Below, piece by piece: positions 7,666 to 15,719 of a stretch of 64,000 nt of DNA. The DNA comes from Ruminococcus sp. (lineage in GTDB: Bacteria; Bacillota; Clostridia; Oscillospirales; Ruminococcaceae), in the NCBI GenBank assembly GCA_017478965.1, contig JAFVCV010000047.1, forward strand, positions 1-64,000, in the 5' to 3' direction. A program made the position numbers and the translations under genes. How positions within the stretch are numbered: position 1 is the first letter of the stretch; each line of letters starts with the position of its first letter. The notes under the pieces were generated by a model that searched no databases, was not told the origin of the DNA, and was given only the letters and a program-made list of their open reading frames with translations.

Positions 7666-9216
7666 CTATTCAGCTTTCATCAGCAGCTCCAGGGCTGCTG
7701 TCCTGTAGGCAGGGCTGGTAAGCTTTTTGCCCGTTTCACCGGTGGGACAGACCAGAAATCCTACAAGCAGCTGTTCCTCGCTGAGGCCGCCCTTTGCCTT
7801 GTAGGGGGTCAGGTCGTCCTCTAAGATGAACTCCATCTCTCCCGCCGGGGTCACGGCGCATACCCTTGTGCCCTCCGGCAGTGCGCCCACGCCTATTTTT
7901 ATGCCCGGTGTAAAGTTCACCCTTACTGACAGTTTCAGACAGTTCTCAAAGGCACTGTCTCCCAGATATCTGAGACTGCCAGGCAGCTCAGTCTCTCTCA
8001 GGGCAAGGCAGCCGCTGAAGGCGCTGTCGCCGATGGAGAGCAGGCCCTCAGGAAGGGCGACTTTTTCAAGCTCGATGCTGCCTGCGAAAGCTCCGCCGCA
8101 GATATGCTCGACCTCCGGCGGGACGGTGACTTCCTTTTCCCTTCCACGGTAGGCCGCAAGATACTTTCCGCCGAGGATCAGCAGGTCCCCCTGACAGGCG
8201 TTTATTATCGGCGTTCCCTCAAAGGCATTGCGGCCCATATGCAGCAGCCCTCCCGGCAGTTCGCACTCCCTCAGGGCATAGCACTCCGTAAAGGCGTGCT
8301 GTCCGAGGTAAAGCAGTCCGGCGGGCAGGCAGGCCTTTTCTAATTTTGTGCAGTTCTCAAATGCGTATTCCTCTATCCTGGTGACGCTTTCCGGAAAGGT
8401 GACCTCCCTGAGCTTTTCACAAAAGGAGAATGCTCTTTCACCCACGGTCTTTACCCCATCAGGTATCTGCGCCCTTTCGATGTCCTCAGGACAGGCGATC
8501 AGCACTCCGTCCCCCATTACCACATAGTCCCGGCAGCCCTCGGTGACCGGGGTCCTGAAAAATGCGCTGCTGCCTATATAGGTCACGGTGGAGGGGACCG
8601 TTATCTCTGAAAGCTCCCGGCAGTTATCGAAGGCGTGGCGGCCGATGGACTCCAGGCCCTCAGGCAGGCTGACCTTTTTGAGGACCTTACAGCTCTCAAA
8701 AGCATAGTCCTCTACATATTTTATCCCTTCCGGCAGCTCGATGCTCCCAAGGCTACGAAGGTCCGAGAAGACCCTCTTTTTTATCCCCTCAAGCCCTTCT
8801 GACAGCCGTACCGTCTCCACACCTGAGCAGCCTGCGAATGCCCCCTCCCTGATGTCATTCAGGCTATTGGGCAGGATAAGCTCTTTCAGTCCCGTACAGT
8901 TTCTGAAAGCGGAATTACCTATGCTTTCCAGTCCCTCCGGCAATTCAAGTCCCGTGAGCTTTTCGCAGCCCTCAAAGGCGAACCGCCTGATATCCCTGAG
9001 GCTCCCGGGCAGGCTGACGCTCCTCAGCTCAGCGCAGCCTTTGAAGGACTGCTGGCCTATCCTCTCAACGCCCTCGCAAAGAACGACTTCCTCCAGCTCG
9101 CCATTGCCCATAAAAGCGAACTCGCCTATCTCCTTTATCCCCTGCGGCACAGTGACCCTTGTCAGGCCATCGCCAGTGTATCTCACCAATACGCCGTTTT
9201 CTGTCTCAAAGCCCAT
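7666..9216 (-). CDS. BspA-like leucine-rich-repeat protein (LRR_5), cytosolic
   Basis: About 516 residues made almost wholly of BspA/TpLRR repeats of 22-23 residues with the pattern 'G.L.SIG..AF.GC..L..V.LPEGL'. At least 16 copies can be counted between residues 15 and 430. There is no signal peptide or sorting signal, unlike surface BspA proteins, so it should stay inside the cell as a protein-binding scaffold. The C-terminal 70 residues are not repeat-like. The start at 9216 is set by an AGGGGGGAG site 6 bases before the ATG; the upstream start at 9243 lacks one. A second LRR_5 protein is encoded at 20147-21253. Confidence 0.88.
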   Translation of the reverse strand: MGFETENGVLVRYTGDGLTRVTVPQGIKEIGEFAFMGNGELEEVVLCEGVERIGQQSFKGCAELRSVSLPGSLRDIRRFAFEGCEKLTGLELPEGLESIGNSAFRNCTGLKELILPNSLNDIREGAFAGCSGVETVRLSEGLEGIKKRVFSDLRSLGSIELPEGIKYVEDYAFESCKVLKKVSLPEGLESIGRHAFDNCRELSEITVPSTVTYIGSSAFFRTPVTEGCRDYVVMGDGVLIACPEDIERAQIPDGVKTVGERAFSFCEKLREVTFPESVTRIEEYAFENCTKLEKACLPAGLLYLGQHAFTECYALRECELPGGLLHMGRNAFEGTPIINACQGDLLILGGKYLAAYRGREKEVTVPPEVEHICGGAFAGSIELEKVALPEGLLSIGDSAFSGCLALRETELPGSLRYLGDSAFENCLKLSVRVNFTPGIKIGVGALPEGTRVCAVTPAGEMEFILEDDLTPYKAKGGLSEEQLLVGFLVCPTGETGKKLTSPAYRTAALELLMKAE

Positions 9217-9252
9217 AGCTCTCCCCCCTGTAAAATACAGCACATACTACAA

Positions 9253-9282
9253 AGCCTATGAACGCATCAGCGTCCATAGGCT
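9253..9282 (-). terminator. Hairpin downstream of the sensory hydrogenase gene
   Basis: Arms AGCCTATG and CATAGGCT (9253-9260, 9275-9282) plus an inner ACGC/GCGT pairing form a strong stem just after the stop at 9290. The U-run on the minus strand is poor (TTTG), so it may give partial termination or protect the RNA. Confidence 0.5.
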
Positions 9283-9289
9283 AAGTCTA

Positions 9290-10972
9290 TCACTTTTCTT
9301 CCGTTTTATGGAGCGTGTTGTTGATCTCATCGACCAGTCTGGTGATCTCCCCGATAGAATCATGTATCAGGGACGAGCTTTCGTTAGTGGTGTTAACATT
9401 GTCGTCCAGGGCGCTGAAGGCCGAGATGGTGGTCTCCAGTATGCTGGTCAGCTGCGAAACAGTTTCCTGGTCCATGGTCGGGTTGTCGTTGCAGAACACT
9501 ACTATATTCGACAGCAGGTTATGAACGACGCTTGCCCTTTCGCTGGTTGCCGTAGTGGACTCACCGATGGTGTTCATATTATCGGTGATCTTGCCTATAT
9601 CGGCTTTCAGCTTATCAGAGAGCTCGAGACACTCATAGGTTATCTCACTGAGTCTCTCATGCTGTGCGGTCAGGGCGCTGTGCCTTGCTGTCAGCACGGT
9701 CTTTGCATGAACTACGCAGTTATCAGGAGTATTCAGACCTCTGTAGATAGCTATGGCCATATCACGGCAGGATTTATAACCGCAGGCGTGACAGTCAAAG
9801 TGCCTGTCTGCATCGGTATGCTTGCCCATGCTCTCGAAAACAGGTTCAAGCTGCTTGTCGGTAGGTATAGGCGAAGGCTGGGTAGGCCTGTAGTTTCTCA
9901 AAAAGTCAGCCAGTTTCAGCTCATCATCAAAGGTCTTGAAAAGCTTATCCTCGCCTCTTCCCAGAAGACCGGCACCTTTGCGGCGTCTCTTGGCTTCCTT
10001 CTCGACCTCTCTCATGGTAGCCATAACATCGAACAGGCTCTGCTTCGTACCCGATGCAGGACCCACATTACAGCCGAACTCGCAGGAAAGCACGTCGAAC
10101 ACCTCAGGGTGCTTATGCTCAGGCATGGAGGCATACATATCCAGCTCAGGATATACCTTATGAACGCCCTCAGAGGTACTGATATTTATATCCGGGTCAT
10201 GGAGCCAGATATTGTCTCTCAGTCCGCCGGGTCTGGGGTAGATCGCACCCACCTGGCCCTGCTGGTCGTCAAACTTATACTCAAAGTCATCTGCGGGATT
10301 GTTAGGTATATTTATGCCGTTGCGCTCAAAATACTCCTCCAGCTTCTGGAAAGTCACATTGTACTCTACAAGACCGGTCTCCATAAACTCAGTCTTCTTT
10401 GCGATACAGGGAGAGAGCACAGCAATGGGGTTCTTCTTCCTGAGATACTTCTTGATATATGTAACGCCGCAGGAGATAGGGCTGTGTATCGGTGAAAGGT
10501 TAGTCAGCAGCTTAGGCTGATAAATCTCCACATACTTTACTATAGCTGCGCAGGGCTGTGTTATCACATTGCCTACCTTTTTCTGCTGTATAGCTCTCAA
10601 ATGTGCCCAGGTACAGATATCAGCGCCGAAAGAAACGTCGTAGATGAGACATCCCTGTTTCCTGAACCAGTCCAAGATACCCTTCCACTTAGTGGGGAAC
10701 ACCGACTTTATAGCAGGAGTAGCCATGATGATAAGTTTCTCCTCCCTTATCCTGCTTATGCAGGCTTCGGTGTCGTCTATATAGTCCCTGGCACCGTGGC
10801 TGCAGTTCCTTACACACTCGCCACAGGTTATGCACCTTTCAGGATTGACTGTGGTGATGAACCTGCCGTCCTCCAGCATCTTGGTTATGTTCGCCTCAGG
10901 TGCCGGACAGTTTCTAACACATGAGTTGCAGCCCACGCACTTATCGGGCTTGACAATGATGATCTCATTCAT
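9290..10972 (-). CDS. Sensory-type [FeFe]-hydrogenase (HydS-like, group C)
   Basis: The N-terminus carries two [4Fe-4S] ferredoxin motifs (CVGCNSCVRNCP from residue 12, CITCGECVRNCS). The [FeFe]-hydrogenase domain follows: its first cluster loop reads TQPCAAIV instead of TSCCPxW, the second is SPCIAKKTE and the third is SCEFGCNVG. A further Fe-S domain (HACGYKSC...NC) comes near residue 390, then about 130 residues of coiled coil resembling chemoreceptor signalling helices. The altered first loop and missing catalytic surroundings point to the putative H2/redox-sensing group, not bulk H2 turnover. The ATG at 10972 follows AAGGAG by 9 bases. It lies 72 bases after the coiled-coil gene and is probably cotranscribed with it. 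Confidence 0.88.
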   Translation of the reverse strand: MNEIIIVKPDKCVGCNSCVRNCPAPEANITKMLEDGRFITTVNPERCITCGECVRNCSHGARDYIDDTEACISRIREEKLIIMATPAIKSVFPTKWKGILDWFRKQGCLIYDVSFGADICTWAHLRAIQQKKVGNVITQPCAAIVKYVEIYQPKLLTNLSPIHSPISCGVTYIKKYLRKKNPIAVLSPCIAKKTEFMETGLVEYNVTFQKLEEYFERNGINIPNNPADDFEYKFDDQQGQVGAIYPRPGGLRDNIWLHDPDINISTSEGVHKVYPELDMYASMPEHKHPEVFDVLSCEFGCNVGPASGTKQSLFDVMATMREVEKEAKRRRKGAGLLGRGEDKLFKTFDDELKLADFLRNYRPTQPSPIPTDKQLEPVFESMGKHTDADRHFDCHACGYKSCRDMAIAIYRGLNTPDNCVVHAKTVLTARHSALTAQHERLSEITYECLELSDKLKADIGKITDNMNTIGESTTATSERASVVHNLLSNIVVFCNDNPTMDQETVSQLTSILETTISAFSALDDNVNTTNESSSLIHDSIGEITRLVDEINNTLHKTEEK

Positions 10973-11023
10973 ACCATAACACTCCTTAAACACTCTTCAT
11001 AAAAGAACTCTTCATATCTTCAT

Positions 11024-11040
11024 CGGTCCGCTCCGGACCG
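11024..11040. other. Small GC-rich hairpin between coiled-coil and hydrogenase genes
   Basis: CGGTCCG and CGGACCG (11024-11030, 11034-11040) form a 7-bp stem with a 3-base loop. There is no U-run on the minus strand, so it is more likely a processing or stability element than a terminator. Confidence 0.4.
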
Positions 11041-11044
11041 GGCT

Positions 11045-12163
11045 TTATTTCTTGTCGTTAAGAGCGGCTGCCTGTGCGGCAAGAGCAGCCAGGTCTACGC
11101 CGCCCTTCTTATTGCCCTTATCCTTGTCTTTGCCGTCGTTCTTGCCGTCCTTACCGCCAAGCGATGCGGCCTGTGCAGCAAGTGCGGCCAGGTCCACCCC
11201 GCCCTTCTTGCCTTTCTTATCCTCAGCTTTCTCCTCAGGCTTATCGCCGCCCTTCATAGAATTGGCCATTTTCTGCAATTCCTCAAGCTGAGAATTCGTC
11301 TTTTTCTTCTCACCGCTCACCGGCATCGTCCTAGGCTCCGGAGCCTCAGGATATTCCGGTTCATAATTCTTCGGGACTCTGAACGTAGGCACCCCGCCGC
11401 TCTCCAGTCTCTTCTTGGTCCCGCTCAGCAGCTCCTCAGCCTCCTTCACCTTTTCAAAGCCCTTCTTCTGGAACTCCTCAAAAGCCGCCCTCAGTCTGGA
11501 TACCTCTTCATTTATCGCATCTATATCCTCGTTCAGGTTAGCCCTGAGATTATTTGAGGCGGCGTCCATCTTCTCAGCCTTGTTCTTGGACTCTGCGTCC
11601 GTCTCTGCGGCCTTTTTCTCGGCCTCGTAAACTATCTCGGCAGCGGTGCTGTTAGCGTCCTGTATAATGGACTCGGACAGCTCTCTGCTCTTCTTCTCCA
11701 GCTCACTGGCCTCGTCGGCAGCAGCCTTTTTCAGTGCCTCGGCGCTCTGCTGTGCTGCTATGAACACCTGGCTCAGCGCAACAGCCTCGCTGCCTGCCTG
11801 CAAAGCGTTGAGCTTCGTAGTCGTATCCTCAAACTCTGCTTTCATTTTTTCAAGCTGTCCCTTGACCTCAGCCAGCTCGTCACTGAGTTTCTTATTATCC
11901 TCTTCGGCAGCCTTCAGTTTCTGGTTGAGCGACTCGTTCTGCACCTGCAAACTGGTGAGTTTCGTTTTTTCGCCACCAAGCACCTTTTCATGAGCCTTTT
12001 CTTCATCAGTGCCCTTTTTGAACTCGTCGAGAAGAAGTTTAGCTTCTCTTAACTCATTTTTGCAGTCAAAAAGCTGTGTGTTTACAAATTCGAGTCTTTT
12101 TATGACATCCGCTCTGTCATAGCCCCCGAAATCAACGGTTTTGATGAACCTGCTCTCTGCCAT
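11045..12163 (-). CDS. DivIVA-like coiled-coil protein with repeated Ala/Gln-rich tail
   Basis: The 372-residue protein opens with FGGYDRADVIKRLEFVN, which recalls the membrane-targeting N-terminus of DivIVA/GpsB proteins. A near-continuous coiled coil follows to about residue 250, then a Pro-rich hinge and a Lys/Asp/Gly-rich tail containing two copies of KKGGVDLAALAAQAA, the second at the extreme C-terminus. It is likely a cytosolic scaffold that oligomerises and may mark curved membrane. The gene has its own TTGACA-TATACT promoter and is followed at 72 bases by the sensory hydrogenase gene. I infer a scaffold role; no enzyme domain is present. Confidence 0.75.
   Translation of the reverse strand: MAESRFIKTVDFGGYDRADVIKRLEFVNTQLFDCKNELREAKLLLDEFKKGTDEEKAHEKVLGGEKTKLTSLQVQNESLNQKLKAAEEDNKKLSDELAEVKGQLEKMKAEFEDTTTKLNALQAGSEAVALSQVFIAAQQSAEALKKAAADEASELEKKSRELSESIIQDANSTAAEIVYEAEKKAAETDAESKNKAEKMDAASNNLRANLNEDIDAINEEVSRLRAAFEEFQKKGFEKVKEAEELLSGTKKRLESGGVPTFRVPKNYEPEYPEAPEPRTMPVSGEKKKTNSQLEELQKMANSMKGGDKPEEKAEDKKGKKGGVDLAALAAQAASLGGKDGKNDGKDKDKGNKKGGVDLAALAAQAAALNDKK
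11055..11210 (-). repeat. Two-copy C-terminal peptide repeat in the DivIVA-like protein
   Basis: Two near-identical coding repeats (about 11055-11110 and 11150-11210) encode GGVDLAALAAQAA followed by S/A-L and a charged linker. Duplicated short helices at the end of a scaffold often serve as docking peptides; that use here is inferred. Confidence 0.75.
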
Positions 12164-12324
12164 CTGAATTTCCTCCTTGACCCTGGCCGATAATGCCCGG
12201 CGAAATATTTGTTAAGTGAACGCTGCGGCATTAAAACGATGATAAAATATCTACAAAAGATAAAAATATGCAATTTATACACAATTTATATATTCTGTAT
12301 ATTTGCCGCTGCAATTATAGTATA

Positions 12325-12353
12325 AGTATACATCATTTTTCCACAAATGTCAA
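12325..12353 (-). promoter_or_regulatory. Promoter of the DivIVA-like/hydrogenase transcript
   Basis: On the minus strand TTGACA (12348-12353) is separated by 17 bases from TATACT (12325-12330), leaving a 5' leader of about 150 bases. The extended downstream sequence TATACTTATA also occurs in the promoter at 21379-21407. Confidence 0.75.
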
Positions 12354-12591
12354 TAGATTTTTTTCCAAACGGAAATAAAAATCCGCTGAAATATACAAAA
12401 TAATTTCATAATTTCAGGTGTTCAGATGAATTGACCTGTCTCGGCTCATCATATTATACAAAAGGCTGCCCTGCCGTCTTGTACATTCCCACAAAAAATA
12501 GGGCAAATTGTATAAAACTGGGACCTTTAATTCTATATCCGACATTTTCATTCAATTTATATATTTTTTCTTTCGGCGGATCAGGTTCAGT
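12354..12591. other. AT-rich intergenic region without a supported gene
   Basis: Between the minus-strand promoter and the terminator of the 12642-13196 gene the sequence is AT-rich. The short open frames seen here have no ribosome site and low-complexity translations. I see no RNA gene or repeat. Confidence 0.6.
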
Positions 12592-12630
12592 AATAAAAAC
12601 AGAGCTGTTCAGTTTTTACTGAACAGCTCT
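12592..12630 (-). terminator. Intrinsic terminator of the orphan 12642-13196 gene
   Basis: A perfect 13-bp stem (12601-12613 with 12618-12630) and a 4-base loop are followed on the minus strand by GTTTTTATTA. Confidence 0.9.
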
Positions 12631-12641
12631 GCAGTCCACTT

Positions 12642-13196
12642 CTACCATATATCCTCGCAGTTATCTATCAGGTCCTTGACCTCGGGATTATCGTATAGCC
12701 CCAGATCGAAGAGCCTGTCGGCCTGCCGCTTGGTGATCTTCCCGGAGAGAGAGTAAACGAACTGGCTGTGCTGCCGTTCCGTCCCGTCCCAGGAATCAAT
12801 GATCTTCAGCCACCCGGCCTTGCCAAGAGTCCTCTCCGGCAGTTTTGAACCGCCGAACAGCAGGTCCGCCAGCATAATGGCGCACTTGGTATGGTTCGTA
12901 TAATCGCAGGAATAGGTGTCCCCGTCCGGCGACATCCACCCAAGCTTGAAGTTCTCGTCATTCTTGAAATACATTTTTTCCAGCGGCAGAGGGTATTTTT
13001 TATCGCTTTCGATGATCTCCACAAAGGTGTAATCATCCTTCTTAAAGCTGTAATAGCCGCCTTTTCCATCCAGCACCACCGGCAGCTGATCTTCCGTGAC
13101 ATACTCAAACGGGGTTCCCTTCAACGACTCCAGCGTATCGCAGTATTCATAGCAATAATAGCCTGTTTCAGATTTATACACAGCATATTTTTTCAT
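12642..13196 (-). CDS. Hypothetical protein, 184 residues
   Basis: An unrecognised soluble acidic protein with many aromatic residues. The N-terminal half alternates Tyr/Phe-rich strands (KYAVYKSETGYYCYEYCDT). The C-terminal part reads like a small helical domain (KITKRQADRLFDLGLYDNPE). No signal peptide or membrane helix is visible. It has its own promoter (13259-13288) and a strong terminator, so it is a genuine single-gene unit. The ATG at 13196 is preferred, but a GTG nine bases upstream is possible because the ribosome site is weak for both. The nearest look-alikes I can suggest are small YubB/DUF-type proteins without known function. Confidence 0.7.
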   Translation of the reverse strand: MKKYAVYKSETGYYCYEYCDTLESLKGTPFEYVTEDQLPVVLDGKGGYYSFKKDDYTFVEIIESDKKYPLPLEKMYFKNDENFKLGWMSPDGDTYSCDYTNHTKCAIMLADLLFGGSKLPERTLGKAGWLKIIDSWDGTERQHSQFVYSLSGKITKRQADRLFDLGLYDNPEVKDLIDNCEDIW

Positions 13197-13258
13197 TTTT
13201 CTCACCCACCGTTCCTGAAGATACAGCGCAGTTCATGCTGACCCTACATCTTTATTCT

Positions 13259-13288
13259 ATTGTACCACATCTTTATACCAAATGTCAA
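13259..13288 (-). promoter_or_regulatory. Promoter of the orphan 12642-13196 gene
   Basis: On the minus strand TTGACA (13283-13288), an 18-base spacer and TACAAT (13259-13264). Confidence 0.7.
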
Positions 13289-13347
13289 TATCTTTTACCA
13301 AATTTAAGTTCAGCAAAACTGAACATAATTATTTTTTTATTTTGTTA

Positions 13348-13376
13348 TTGACAATTGTTAATAGATGGTGTATAAT
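13348..13376 (+). promoter_or_regulatory. Perfect-consensus promoter with no gene close behind
   Basis: TTGACA (13348-13353), exactly 17 bases, then TATAAT (13371-13376). The next coding start is 450 bases away and has its own promoter, so this promoter probably drives the candidate RNA at 13383-13509. Confidence 0.8.
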
Positions 13377-13382
13377 ATATTC

Positions 13383-13509
13383 AGAGAACAGTGAGTTCAG
13401 TATTTCGGGCCGTTTTGTGAAAGTGTGCTGTATAGCCTGGTGATATTCTGTTGTTGGTTTAATATATTTATATTTCTTACAGTTCACCTGCTGTGATGCG
13501 GCCTTTTTT
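13383..13509 (+). ncRNA. Candidate small RNA of about 125 nt
   Basis: It starts 7 bases after a perfect promoter and ends in a six-T run (13504-13509). GGCCG (13408-13412) can pair with CGGCC (13499-13503) directly before the T-run, GTGAA with TTCAC makes a second inner helix, and TCAC-N5-GTGA forms an alternative hairpin at the 3' end. No plus-strand ORF of useful length lies inside. No known RNA family was recognised. A long 5' leader of the 13828 gene is the alternative reading. Confidence 0.45.
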
Positions 13510-13644
13510 GATAGCTTTGATTTTTGCAAAACTCGTTTTTAGTTTTCCGGAAGTTTTGTGCATAGTTACTATATTTTTCTCATTTATTCAATTAATTTTT
13601 TATATTATGATTTTTGTTAAATAAATAAAATATTCAAAATTTCC
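13510..13644. other. Very AT-rich spacer
   Basis: About 80 percent A+T by eye between the candidate RNA and the promoter at 13645. No coding or structural signal is visible. Confidence 0.6.
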
Positions 13645-13673
13645 TTGCAATTTTCAATGAAATGTGTTATAAT
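13645..13673 (+). promoter_or_regulatory. Promoter of the two-helix membrane protein gene
   Basis: TTGCAA (13645-13650), 17 bases, TATAAT (13668-13673). The leader to the ATG at 13828 is about 150 bases. Confidence 0.7.
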
Positions 13674-13827
13674 AATTATCAGAGCTACAATGTGTTTGTA
13701 TATCTGTTTTTGAATAGCTTTTGATGACTTTTGTTTTTTTACCGTTTATTTTAAGGCTTTTTTCAGGATTTTATAAGAGCATCGCTCTTCTATCCGTGAA
13801 GTTATCCATGAAGGAAGGAAGATTTGT

Positions 13828-14343
13828 ATGACGTATTCACTCAGTAATATTGAGGACACTGTTGACAGAAAATTTCTTGTTACCAAAGCGCTGACACATC
13901 AGGCAAAGGTCGGCACTATCGTTCATATTATGAGTGCTGAGAAGGCCGGCAATGGCATTATTGTTGGCTACCGTGTTACTGGCACTGGGGATGATTTCAC
14001 TGTTACCTTTGACAATGTTAAGCAGTTCACCCAGTGGGCAAGGCCTGATAATTTCATAGCTCGTCATTATGAGAGCTTTAGTCTGAAGGAGATACAGCAT
14101 TATATCAAGGTGAACAACAGGACCATGACTACCTTTGTTCTGCCTATACTTGCTGCTGCTCTGGTAGTTATCTGGATACTGTGTCTTGCTGTTATCAAGG
14201 GCGGCGTTGGTGTTGTGCTGGGCATCGTTCTTTCTGTTGTTGCTGCCGGTGCTATACTCTGGTTCTATAAAAATCAGAAGTCCAAGGTCAAGCTTGATCT
14301 TTACAGTAAGGTAAGCTCTGACTGGGGCGTTGTCATCAAGTAG
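13828..14343 (+). CDS. Small protein with C-terminal membrane hairpin
   Basis: The 171-residue protein has a soluble N-terminal domain of about 100 residues, then two membrane helices (about 106-123 and 127-146) joined by a short Gly-rich turn, and a short basic tail. Both ends should face the cytosol. The family is not recognised. A strong ribosome site (AAGGAAGGAAG) precedes the ATG. Codon choice leans to GTT, ACT, GGC and CGT, unlike most neighbours, which fits a strongly expressed gene or a different origin. It is a single-gene unit with its own promoter and terminator beside the kinase/vWA operon. Confidence 0.75.
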   Translation: MTYSLSNIEDTVDRKFLVTKALTHQAKVGTIVHIMSAEKAGNGIIVGYRVTGTGDDFTVTFDNVKQFTQWARPDNFIARHYESFSLKEIQHYIKVNNRTMTTFVLPILAAALVVIWILCLAVIKGGVGVVLGIVLSVVAAGAILWFYKNQKSKVKLDLYSKVSSDWGVVIK

Positions 14344-14371
14344 CCGTTGGGCTGCGTTTTAAGTAAATATC

Positions 14372-14407
14372 AAGGCCATGAGTTTTAGCTCATGGCCTTT
14401 TGTTTTT
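14372..14407 (+). terminator. Terminator of the two-helix membrane protein gene
   Basis: An 11-bp perfect stem (14372-14382, 14389-14399) with a 6-base loop, followed by TTGTTTTT. Confidence 0.9.
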
Positions 14408-14420
14408 CATTTTTCACTGT

Positions 14421-14458
14421 AAAATAATATAAAAGCCGGCAGGACATTCCTGCCGGCT
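14421..14458 (-). terminator. Terminator of the kinase/vWA/PP2C operon
   Basis: An 11-bp perfect stem (14434-14444, 14448-14458) closes a 3-base loop, followed on the minus strand by TTTATATTATTTT. It lies directly after the last stop of the operon (14466). Confidence 0.88.
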
Positions 14459-14465
14459 GAAAATA

Positions 14466-15665
14466 TCAAAATCCCTGATTTCTCATTTTCTTCTTAAAGC
14501 TGGAGTCAAGCTTGGCATTCTTCTTCTTCTCCTTGATCTCCTTCATCATATCCTCTTTGGACATACCGCTGTTTGCGCCGCTATCGCTCTTTTCCTCTGC
14601 TGCATCGTCATCATCGTCAACGAATGCGCTAAGTCTCCTCTTGAAAGAAGCGCCGCCTGCGATATTCTGTGAAACCATCTGAGATACCTGCCTGCTCTGC
14701 TGATAGCCTGCGGGAGGGCCTACATGGACGCTGCCAGTGCCGACGCCCTGACCGTAAGGTGCAGCCTGGGGGTAACCGCCCTGCTGAGGATAACCCTGCT
14801 GGGGGTAGCCCTGCTGAGGATAGCCTTGCTGCGGATAACCCTGCTGAGGATACTGAGGATAGCCCTGCTGGGGATAGCCCTGCTGGGGATACTGAGGATA
14901 GCCTTGCTGGGGATAACCCTGCTGAGGATAGCCCTGAGGGTAGCCCTGCTGGGGATAACCCTGCTGAGGATAGCCCTGAGGATAACCTGCCTGCTGCTGA
15001 TAGTAGCCCGGAGGCGGCTGAAATCCGGCCTGACCCATTTGCTGAGCCTGCTCAGGCTGGTCATAAAGAGCCGGAGGAGGCGGAGGAGTCTGGTTCAGTG
15101 CATTAGGTGCATCAAACTCATTGCCGTCAGCGGCAGCCTCATAGAAAGGATTGCTCTCATCGACCTCAAAGCCGTTTACGAACTCAGCAGGCCCGCCCAG
15201 AGCGGCGCCGTCGTCAGGAGCAGCCGAGGGTGCATCATCGTATCCGCTGAGAAAATCGTCAACGAACGAATTCTGGTCACCGGGACGCAGCTGGATCAGC
15301 GTCTTTGCCTCTTCCTCAGACACAGCGGCCTCGGTATTGTTATTATCAACGCTGATAGAAGTCAGCAGGCTGATAGCCTCTTCGTCCGGTGTCACCACGC
15401 TGAGATCGCTGAAATTCATCACGATCATTTCCTTAGCCCTTCTCTGTTTTGCGGCGGTCATTGCCTCCACAGCTGCTGCCTCGGACCTGATAACGCTTAT
15501 CTCCTCGCCATTGAGCTTCAGGGCGGTAACGCCTGTGAAAAGCTCGTCCTTATCGGTCTTTATCACGCAGAGAGTACAGTCGTCTGCGCCAACAAAGCCC
15601 GGTTTTTCCTGCTTGATCTTTTCAGCCAATCCCTTGGCAGTGTTATAAAGTACACCAGTATCCAT
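14466..15665 (-). CDS. Cytidine-deaminase-like domain with PQQGYP-repeat tail
   Basis: The first 115 residues have the order of strands and helices seen in cytidine deaminases ([19 protein letters not shown], then SEAAAVEAM, then EMIVMN). The catalytic (H/C)AE is replaced by RSEAAA and the zinc-binding PCxxC is absent, so it should be a binding domain and not an enzyme. After an acidic spacer comes a long low-complexity segment (about residues 225-300) of QQGYPQ repeats, then a basic C-terminus. Such Tyr/Gln/Pro tails favour weak self-association. It is the last gene of the kinase/vWA/PP2C operon, which suggests it is a substrate or scaffold of that pathway. The deaminase relation is my inference. 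Confidence 0.7.
   Translation of the reverse strand: MDTGVLYNTAKGLAEKIKQEKPGFVGADDCTLCVIKTDKDELFTGVTALKLNGEEISVIRSEAAAVEAMTAAKQRRAKEMIVMNFSDLSVVTPDEEAISLLTSISVDNNNTEAAVSEEEAKTLIQLRPGDQNSFVDDFLSGYDDAPSAAPDDGAALGGPAEFVNGFEVDESNPFYEAAADGNEFDAPNALNQTPPPPPALYDQPEQAQQMGQAGFQPPPGYYQQQAGYPQGYPQQGYPQQGYPQGYPQQGYPQQGYPQYPQQGYPQQGYPQYPQQGYPQQGYPQQGYPQQGYPQQGGYPQAAPYGQGVGTGSVHVGPPAGYQQSRQVSQMVSQNIAGGASFKRRLSAFVDDDDDAAEEKSDSGANSGMSKEDMMKEIKEKKKNAKLDSSFKKKMRNQGF
14769..14992 (-). repeat. Tandem coding repeat for QQGYPQ
   Basis: About a dozen imperfect 15-30 base units (GGATAACCCTGCTG and variants) encode Gln-Gln-Gly-Tyr-Pro-Gln. The unit is kept at protein level with silent changes, so copy number may vary between strains by slippage. 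Confidence 0.85.
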
Positions 15666-15719
15666 AGATCAACACCTTATTCCTTTCACTTGATTTCGGT
15701 AAATTTATTGCAGCTCACA

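Noticed and set aside
8741-10495. Plus-strand frame of 584 codons
   Set aside because: It lies antisense across the LRR and sensory hydrogenase genes, both with clear motifs and ribosome sites; the long frame is a by-product of their codon bias.
12431-12622. Short plus-strand frame in the AT-rich gap
   Set aside because: No ribosome site, low-complexity translation, and it runs into the terminator of the opposite-strand gene.
14769-14992. Repetitive DNA that could suggest a CRISPR array or minisatellite
   Set aside because: There are no unique spacers; the repeat is in frame and encodes QQGYPQ with silent variation.
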